Origin: Planctomycetota bacterium
GTDB lineage: Bacteria; Planctomycetota; UBA1135; GCA-002686595
Length of the DNA: 12,643 nucleotides
Assembly (NCBI GenBank): GCA_029259675.1
Contig: JAJDES010000128.1
Coordinates: forward strand, 1-12,643
Direction: 5' to 3'
The position numbers and the translations under genes are program-made. The notes beneath the pieces were generated by a model. The model searched no databases. It saw only the letters and a list, made by a program, of their open reading frames with translations, and had not been told where the DNA came from. Position 1 is the stretch's first letter. Each line of letters starts with the position of its first letter. Shown here in pieces: positions 7,384 through 12,643 of the stretch.

Positions 7384-7746
7384 TCAGTGACCAGCGCGGT
7401 CTTGCCTAATGCCTTGATGCAGCGACTTCCAATTGTGCCCGTTGCATGGGTTCTTGGGCGAAAGCAGTGAATTGGCACGCTGACGATGCTCGTGCTTACC
7501 AGATTGGACCTGGCGTTCGTTGAGCTGCGCCGCTTGGAATTGGGTGGGTCCGTGACGCTTCGCCGACAAAAGGAGTCGAGCTCGGGGGCCGTCTCCTGTG
7601 AACATGTGCAGGGCGATTGAACGGGGTGCGCGAGTTGGTTGCCGAGTTCGTCGAAACGGCGGCACTGGACAAACCGGGGACGCGATATCAAGCGCTGAGC
7701 CCCTTGCGCGAATGGCAACGGAAATTCAGCTCCCCAGATTCGTGAA
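7384..7746. other. Convergent intergenic gap with possible gene debris
   Basis: 363 bases lie between the two convergent sulfatase-fold genes. I see no confident gene. On the plus strand two short frames look mildly protein-like: an ATG frame 7486-7620 (44 residues, containing 'FVELRRLELGGSVTLRR') and a different frame 7626-7745 (containing 'VRELVAEFVETAALD' and then 'ALSPLREWQRKF'). They abut with a frame change, as a broken gene would, but neither has a clear ribosome site and I recognise no family. A loose inverted repeat CCAATT (about 7429) with AATTGG (about 7471), with GCCC/GGGC inside it, is the only terminator-like structure I noticed. Confidence 0.35.
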
Positions 7747-9159
7747 CTAATTCTCGCTCGGCACTGTCATCTTGGGTCCTTGGACCGGCTTGCCATGGGT
7801 CGCGTTCGCGAAGTTTTCTGCGATCCAAGCATCTAGCACTTTCGCCAGCTCAGCTACGAGATCGGGGTTGTCGGGAGCCAAGTCCTGTTCCTCATGGGGG
7901 TCCGCCGCAATGTCGAAGAGAAAGCGTAGGGTCGGCTCGCCAAGCTTGGCTGTGCGCACAAGTTTCCAATTTCCGCGGCGAATCGCGCTGACGGTGTGCG
8001 ATCCGCTGGAGTAGGCGAAGCAAAGGTCGCGCTCCTGCAGCGGCTCGCCATGCTTGAGAAGCGGCCACAGATCGACCCCGTCAACTTTGGCTTCCTCGGC
8101 GATGGGAATGCCCGCAAGGGACAAAATGGTGGGGTAAAGGTCGGTGGCTGTGACTGCGGTCGTCAGCACCTGCTCGCCCTCGAGGCGACCCGGGGCCCAA
8201 ATGACGGCGGGGACTCGCAAACCGCCCTCGAAGCATGAGCGCTTGCCGCCGCGCAAGGGCGCGTTTTTGGCCGATGCATTTAGGGCGCCGCCGTTATCGC
8301 TGAGGAACACGATTACGCAATTGTCCAGTCGCCCGGATTCCTCCAAGGCTTCGACAATTTTGCCGATGGTGAAATCAAGGATGTGCACTTGGGCCATGTA
8401 GACGCGCCGTTGTTCGTCGCGGATTTGGCCAAAGAGTTGCAGTGTGGTGAGCGGGGCTTCTGCGGGTAAGTGCGGGGCTTGGAAAGAAACCCAAGTGAAC
8501 ATGGGGGTTTCAATCGGAGTCGCGTGAATCAGTTCAATGGCTTCCAGTCCGACCAGGGATGTGATGTACCCCTTTTCGTTCGCGAGTTCGCGGTTGCGCT
8601 GCCAATCCATTGAGTTTCGATACTCATGATTGTTGTAGCCCACTTGGCTGTGGAGATTTCCGTAGAAATGCTCAAAGCCGTGCTGCATCGGATGCGAGCG
8701 CTTGTTGCTGATCCCCAAATTCCATTTGCCCAAGAAGATGGTGCGGTAATTACGCTCGCGCAACAAAAGGGGCAAGTTGTAGGGGCTGCGCGGCAATTGA
8801 TATTGTTCGGAGGGCGTCACCAAACCCAATTTGTTCGGCTCCCGCCCAGTCAAGATCGCTGCGCGTGTGGGTTGCCCGACAGGTGCCGCATAAAAGGTCT
8901 CGAGAACAATACCTTGCTTGGCCATGCGATCGATGGTCTCGGTGCCGATCTTCGCTCCGTGAAAGCCGACGTCGGCCCAACCCAAATCATCAGCGGTGAT
9001 CACGAAGATATCGGGTACATCGGGCCGCTTCGCATTCGGTGCTGAAGCGCTGTTTCCGGGAGTTGAGTCGGGAGCGCCGTCCGTAGGTTGCTCCGCTCCA
9101 CAGCCGATCGTGGAGCTGATAACGAGAAAGAGAGCGAGGGTTCGTTGCAGAATGCGCAT
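7747..9159 (-). CDS. Arylsulfatase-like lipoprotein, probably catalytically dead
   Basis: A 470-residue sulfatase-family protein (PF00884, nearest in style to arylsulfatase B) with a lipoprotein signal ending IGC (Cys20) and a Ser/Pro-rich linker to about residue 46. Fold landmarks: 'ITADDLGWADVGFHG' (54-68, metal ligands Asp57 and Asp58), 'GQPTRAAILTGREP' (95-108), 'GKWNLG' (144-149), 'QAPHLP' (227-232, His230), 'LSDNGG' (286-291, Asp288 and Asn289) and Lys306. The signature Cys-x-Pro-x-Arg reads Gly95-Gln-Pro-Thr-Arg99, codon GGG, so no formylglycine can form. The usual GKWHLG has Asn147 in place of the catalytic His. Metal ligands, Arg99 and Lys145 remain. The length is normal and the frame intact, so it is not an obvious pseudogene; it may bind sulfated or other ligands without cleaving them (inference). 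No ribosome site is evident before the ATG at 9159. 155 bases separate it from the upstream DJ-1-like gene. Confidence 0.92.
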   Translation of the reverse strand: MRILQRTLALFLVISSTIGCGAEQPTDGAPDSTPGNSASAPNAKRPDVPDIFVITADDLGWADVGFHGAKIGTETIDRMAKQGIVLETFYAAPVGQPTRAAILTGREPNKLGLVTPSEQYQLPRSPYNLPLLLRERNYRTIFLGKWNLGISNKRSHPMQHGFEHFYGNLHSQVGYNNHEYRNSMDWQRNRELANEKGYITSLVGLEAIELIHATPIETPMFTWVSFQAPHLPAEAPLTTLQLFGQIRDEQRRVYMAQVHILDFTIGKIVEALEESGRLDNCVIVFLSDNGGALNASAKNAPLRGGKRSCFEGGLRVPAVIWAPGRLEGEQVLTTAVTATDLYPTILSLAGIPIAEEAKVDGVDLWPLLKHGEPLQERDLCFAYSSGSHTVSAIRRGNWKLVRTAKLGEPTLRFLFDIAADPHEEQDLAPDNPDLVAELAKVLDAWIAENFANATHGKPVQGPKMTVPSEN

Positions 9160-9314
9160 TGGATTGCTGTTTGGAATTCGAGCGAAGCATCCTAACGCGC
9201 GAATCGGAGCGGGGGGAACTCAATGAAGCGCGGCTCCAGAAGATTGCGCGGGACTTCCGTTTGAACGGAGTCGTCAGCCCGTGTTGAGGGCTGAAACGAT
9301 TCCGGAGCAGCGGA

Positions 9315-10094
9315 TCAGGGGAGGTTCTGGGTCCCAAACTCCAAGTGGTCGATGGCTTCCAGATCCCAATCAATGACAAGGCCGCGGGCGATTCCACGGG
9401 CAGCTTTGGGGCCGTATAGAAGTTGGCACAAGTAGAGCGCAGCCTCAAACGAAGGCTCACCGCCAACAGACGTGACGGTTTTTCCGTGGCGGACAAAACT
9501 CAGGTTGCGTTCGACCCGCACTGCGGGGAATTGAGCCTCGAAGCGATCCAGGTCCGCTGGAAACGTGGTCGCGTGCAAGCCATCCAACAGTCCGGCCGCC
9601 GCCAAAACGAAGGCTCCGTCGCAAAGCGAAAGTAGCCAACTGGCTCGCTGGCCGCGATCGCGAACAAAGTGGATCAAATGAATGTTCTCAAGGTCGCTGT
9701 CCATACTGTGCTCCGCACTGGGAACGACCAAGATGTCGATCGGCGGACAATCCGAAAACGAAAAATCGGGCAAGATGCGGAGCCCCTCAAAGCTTGTGAT
9801 GGGTGCCAAGCTTGGAGCCACCGTAAAGACGCGGCAGCCTGGCTTCGCATGGAAAACCGTGTGATGAAACATGTCCATCGGTGCAGTCAGCTCGGTGTTG
9901 TAAACACCGTCGACAATGACGATTCCGACCTGCAACAGCTGAGCTTCATCAGGCGTGGAGTGCCCCGCACTTGTGGTTTGTTGATCCGGAGCTAGGGGCG
10001 CGCTGCCGGTTGCAGCGAGTTTGGAGCCCGAACCGGCACAGGCAGTGCACGTCGTCAACAACGTGCTGAGCGTAAACAAATGAATTTTGTGCAT
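9315..10094 (-). CDS. Exported DJ-1/PfpI-family protein (GlxA-like domain without HTH)
   Basis: 259 residues. The first 20 (two basic residues and His near the start, hydrophobic core, then CTACAG) look like a lipoprotein signal with Cys19, or less likely Cys16, as the lipid site; a Ser/Thr/Pro-rich linker runs to about 52. The domain from 54 to 245 is the class I glutamine-amidotransferase-like fold: 'QVGIVIVDGVYNTELTAPMD' (55-74, candidate acidic partner Glu68), 'DILVVPS' (120-126), the nucleophile elbow 'LSLCDGAFVLAAAGLLDG' (155-172, Cys158), then 'ATTFPADLDRFEAQFP' and 'TVTSVGGEPSFEAALYL'. This matches the N-terminal domain of GlxA/AraC regulators and isonitrile hydratase, but there is no DNA-binding part, and an export signal is unusual for this fold. 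Possible roles are a hydrolase, an isonitrile hydratase-like enzyme or stress protection in the periplasm; none is proven. The gene stands alone, 247 bases after the cardiolipin synthase gene. Confidence 0.85.
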   Translation of the reverse strand: MHKIHLFTLSTLLTTCTACAGSGSKLAATGSAPLAPDQQTTSAGHSTPDEAQLLQVGIVIVDGVYNTELTAPMDMFHHTVFHAKPGCRVFTVAPSLAPITSFEGLRILPDFSFSDCPPIDILVVPSAEHSMDSDLENIHLIHFVRDRGQRASWLLSLCDGAFVLAAAGLLDGLHATTFPADLDRFEAQFPAVRVERNLSFVRHGKTVTSVGGEPSFEAALYLCQLLYGPKAARGIARGLVIDWDLEAIDHLEFGTQNLP

Positions 10095-10341
10095 TTCGAA
10101 TTGCGGATATAAGCGTCGTGTCCCGTCGCGTTAAGGCTTCAACTTCTATGGGCGACGATCCTATCCTATCCTCCGAGCGGGTGCGCAGCGCTCCAGCTGC
10201 ACGGGGAATCGACCCAAATGAAGACTTCGCATTGCCCCGTGCCCGGGTGCGAATGCAGAGCACTTGTTCAACCGGCCATCGAAGAGACGAGTGCTCTTGC
10301 GCATGGCTCAATTCGCAATGGGCGCATCAGCCGAGAGCGTC

Positions 10342-11889
10342 TCAGAGGTAGGGGGAGAATAGGGAAGCGACTCTGTCGAGTACGCGGCTGATGTAGGGTT
10401 GGCTATCCAAATAGCTTTCGTCAATTTGTTTGGCCTCTCCGCGGGCTTGGTCAAAATGTTCGATCAGCGTGCCCGCGCATTGCTTGCCATAAACCTCGAG
10501 ATTGAATTCAAAGTTGAGCCGCAAGCTGCGCGGGTCCAAGTTGGCGGAACCGATCAACGTGTAGTGGTCATCGACAATGATCAGTTTGGTATGTACGAAG
10601 CTGCCGGGCTGGTAGTAGATCTTCACGCCGAAGGGCAATAACTGCCATAGATGGGCGCGTGCGGCCCACTTGGGCAAAAAGAAGTCACTTGTCTCCGGCA
10701 GCAAAATTTCGACTTGGACGCCGCGCAGCGCTGCCGTGTTGAGTGCGGCAATTAGATCGGTATCCGGAATGAAGTAGGGCGTCATGATGCGCACGCTTCT
10801 GTGGGCGGCATTGACGGCTCCGAGGATGATCCACTTCAGCTTGTTAAGATCGTCGTTGGGGCCATCCGTGATCCCGCGGCAAAGTTCTTTCCCGTCAATC
10901 GGCATGCAGTTGGCAGCGGGAACGGGATTTTCTTCGCCAGTGAGAAAGGCCCAGTCATCGGCAAAGACCTGATTCATTTGCGAAACGACCGGACCTCGAA
11001 TGCGGAAGTGCAAATCGCGCACCGGATTTCTCTTGCCGTGGTCGTTCAGCATGTGGCGTTCACTGATGTTCATTCCGCCGGTAAATGCGGTGGCGTCATC
11101 AATGATCAGCAGCTTGCGGTGAGTGCGCAAATTGATAAGTACGCTCGGTGGCACGAGCGAAGGCGGCAAAAAGCGTTCGACGCGTATGCCCATGCGCTTG
11201 AGATTATCGGAGATGCGCTGCAGGCCGACCAGCTCGCCGATTCCATCGATGATGACTTGCACGCGCAAACCGCGCCGCGTGGCATTTTGGAGCGCCACAG
11301 CAAAGCGCCTGCCGTAGGCGTCGTTGTCGAAGATGTAGGAGCAAAGCGCTACAGATTCTTTCGCATCATCAATGGCTTGCAGCATGGAGGGGTAGGCCTC
11401 CTCTCCATTGCAAAGCAGTTGCACTGAATTTCCGCCCAATAGCGGCCGGCCGGTCACGGTGCCGGCAATGCGGGCAAGCTCTCCGAGCTCACCCGGTTCG
11501 CCCGAGCCCGGCAAATCGGGGCTTGCGCAAGCCTGGCCCACCGCGGAGCGCACGTCCTCGTTCAGCTCCAATTGCAATCCGCTCAATTTGCGCGCCCGGG
11601 TGCGAATGCGATTGACGCCCAAGACCCAATAGGTCATGGCGCCCGCGAGCGGCCACAAAAGGCAAACGGCGACCCACCACAGGGTGGATCTCGGGTCGGC
11701 CTTGTTGACCAGAGCGTGGTAAGCCGAACCGATCGAAACCAAGAGAATCGTTACGCCCAGCAGAACGGAGGGCGAAGTGCTCAGAAAGGAGCTGCCCTGT
11801 GCGTCTACGGCCGAGGCTTGAATGGTGAGCAATGGCCAAGGCCCGGTCATGGCTGGGAAGACTGAGCAGATGGCTACCGACTGGTTCAT
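10342..11889 (-). CDS. cls: Cardiolipin synthase (phospholipase D family)
   Basis: Makes cardiolipin at the inner membrane, in this family from two phosphatidylglycerols. The frame is open from a GTG at 12033 (563 codons), but the first 48 residues are polar, without pattern, and would run to within 48 bases of the divergent thioesterase start. I chose the ATG at 11889, giving 515 residues, close to the usual 480-510; the ATG at 11850 is also possible. Numbered from the GTG: membrane segments at about 88-109 and 117-138 followed by 'GVNRIRTRARK'; first HKD motif His305, Lys307, Asp312 with Asn322; second His481, Lys483, Asp488 with Asn498 ('SANLDPRS'). Both active-site halves are intact. A CATAAT at 11896-11901 (minus strand) could be a -10 box; this would make the 11889 start leaderless or favour 11850. 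No partner genes adjoin it. Confidence 0.93.
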   Translation of the reverse strand: MNQSVAICSVFPAMTGPWPLLTIQASAVDAQGSSFLSTSPSVLLGVTILLVSIGSAYHALVNKADPRSTLWWVAVCLLWPLAGAMTYWVLGVNRIRTRARKLSGLQLELNEDVRSAVGQACASPDLPGSGEPGELGELARIAGTVTGRPLLGGNSVQLLCNGEEAYPSMLQAIDDAKESVALCSYIFDNDAYGRRFAVALQNATRRGLRVQVIIDGIGELVGLQRISDNLKRMGIRVERFLPPSLVPPSVLINLRTHRKLLIIDDATAFTGGMNISERHMLNDHGKRNPVRDLHFRIRGPVVSQMNQVFADDWAFLTGEENPVPAANCMPIDGKELCRGITDGPNDDLNKLKWIILGAVNAAHRSVRIMTPYFIPDTDLIAALNTAALRGVQVEILLPETSDFFLPKWAARAHLWQLLPFGVKIYYQPGSFVHTKLIIVDDHYTLIGSANLDPRSLRLNFEFNLEVYGKQCAGTLIEHFDQARGEAKQIDESYLDSQPYISRVLDRVASLFSPYL

Positions 11890-12081
11890 GACTTGATTAT
11901 GGCAGCCGCTTGCCGATAGGGATCGGGTCCGGACCGGGCCGTTCCCAACCTTAAGCCCTGTGGCGCCGTTGGAAAACGGATCTTGGGGGCCGGGCAATGC
12001 CCGTACAGAGACGAGCGGCTCAGCAGGCCACACTGCACATGCCGATTGGGTCTTGGCCCGAGCTGAGCTAGACTTGCCGCA

Positions 12082-12555
12082 ATGAGTTCAGCAAGTGCAT
12101 TCGAGGCCCGTGACCCGCGCTTCGAGGAGAAGATTCGCGAGAGTTTCGAGAAGCAGCGCATCATGTCCCTGATCGGTGCGTCCTTGTTGCGGATCGAGCC
12201 CGGGCTGGTCGAAATCGAGCTTCCATTTCGTGCGGATTTGGTGCAGCAGCACGGTTTCATTCACGCTGGAGTGATTAGCACTATCGCTGACAGCGCCGGG
12301 GGCTATGCGGCTTACAGCCTGATGCCGGAGGGCACCTCGGTCTTGAGCGTTGAATACAAACTCAACTTAGTGCGCCCGGCTGCCGGCGAGCGCTTCGTCG
12401 GAGTTGGCCGTGTGAAGCGCGCTGGAAAGCAGATCACCGTTTGTGAGATCGAAGCCATGGCCGTTTCCAATGGGACGGCTCGTTGCTGCGCAACTGGACT
12501 GCAAACGATCATGTGCATTCGGGACGCCGACGGCGGACCAACGGAAACGAAATAG
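12082..12555 (+). CDS. PaaI-type hotdog-fold acyl-CoA thioesterase
   Basis: 157 residues, the usual size for a single hotdog domain; cytoplasmic, with no signal peptide. The N-terminal helix (about 12-27) is followed by strands, then the family signature 'QHGFIHAGVISTIADSAGGYAAYS' spread over 56-79. His61-Ala-Gly63 aligns with the HGG turn, and Asp70 is the expected catalytic acid of the PaaI group. After that come 'SVEYKLNLVRPA' (89-100) and 'AGERFVGVGRVKRAGKQITV', typical strands of the thioester-binding groove. It should hydrolyse an acyl- or aryl-CoA thioester, releasing CoA; the substrate cannot be told from the sequence. It is divergent from the cardiolipin synthase gene with a short shared upstream region. 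No clear ribosome site precedes the ATG. Confidence 0.9.
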   Translation: MSSASAFEARDPRFEEKIRESFEKQRIMSLIGASLLRIEPGLVEIELPFRADLVQQHGFIHAGVISTIADSAGGYAAYSLMPEGTSVLSVEYKLNLVRPAAGERFVGVGRVKRAGKQITVCEIEAMAVSNGTARCCATGLQTIMCIRDADGGPTETK

Positions 12556-12570
12556 CAGGCAGATTGATGA

Positions 12571-12615
12571 GTGCGTGGCGCGCACCATTGGGCGGCCGGC
12601 TGAGAAAGCGCCGGC
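12571..12615 (+). terminator. Possible terminator hairpins after the thioesterase gene
   Basis: Two short stems lie 16-60 bases after the stop codon: GTGCG (12571-12575) with CGCAC (12581-12585), and GCCGGC (12595-12600) with GCCGGC (12610-12615) around a 9-base loop. Neither has a T-run, so termination may need Rho, or these may be ordinary GC-rich repeats. Confidence 0.25.
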
Positions 12616-12643
12616 ACTCCGCTCCAAAGCCCGGACAAAGCGG

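Noticed and set aside
7380..7718. Minus-strand open frame of 112 residues in the convergent gap
   Set aside because: Its composition is Arg/Ser/Pro-rich without domain pattern, and there is no ribosome site.
10159..10173. Short CCTAT tandem repeat
   Set aside because: It is only two to three units long, too short to be a meaningful satellite.
10118..10351. Plus-strand 77-residue open frame between the DJ-1-like and cardiolipin synthase genes
   Set aside because: There is no family resemblance or ribosome site, it is Arg/Ser/Ala-rich, and it overlaps the end of the synthase gene antisense.
10801..11427. Plus-strand 208-residue open frame opposite the cardiolipin synthase gene
   Set aside because: It is antisense to the first HKD half of the synthase and has no motif of its own.
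1..12643. Mobile element, CRISPR array, toxin-antitoxin or defence cassette
   Set aside because: I saw no transposase, integrase, direct-repeat array, terminal inverted repeats or paired small genes on either strand.

Overview
The window (roughly 55-60% G+C by eye) looks like chromosomal DNA of a Gram-negative bacterium that exports many lipoproteins and uses membrane Ser/Thr kinases. The PknB-type kinase with an N-terminal zinc ribbon and the lipid-anchored sulfatase-fold proteins are styles common in Myxococcota and related deltaproteobacterial, Planctomycetota-like lineages. That placement is inference: there is no rRNA or other marker gene here. I see no tRNA, rRNA, CRISPR array, insertion sequence, phage gene or origin.

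Layout. 42-1396 (+): two unrelated small lipoproteins of unknown function, each followed by hairpins. The second hairpin (1453-1500) lies between convergent genes. 1578-4745 (-): a 1055-residue transmembrane Ser/Thr kinase. 4746-5136: a divergent, GC-rich, hairpin-rich intergenic region. 5137-7383 (+): a 748-residue sulfatase-fold lipoprotein with Thr where sulfatases have the formylglycine Cys. 7384-7746: a gene-poor convergent gap, perhaps with gene debris. 7747-9159 (-): an arylsulfatase-like lipoprotein with Gly in place of that Cys and Asn in place of an active-site His, probably a pseudoenzyme. 9315-10094 (-): a predicted exported DJ-1/PfpI (GlxA-like) protein. 10342-11889 (-): a cardiolipin synthase with two HKD motifs. 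12082-12555 (+): a PaaI-type hotdog thioesterase, divergent from the synthase.

The genes are mostly separated by 150-390 bases and often change strand, so this is not one tight operon. The common theme is the cell envelope: five of the eight products have lipoprotein-type signal peptides, a sixth is a membrane kinase with a large presumed periplasmic sensor region, and a seventh is a membrane phospholipid synthase. The most notable features are the two convergent sulfatase-fold lipoproteins that both lack the formylglycine cysteine (by different substitutions), the kinase with a Cys-bearing C-terminal tail, and the exported DJ-1-like protein. I found no convincing new defence or mobile system.
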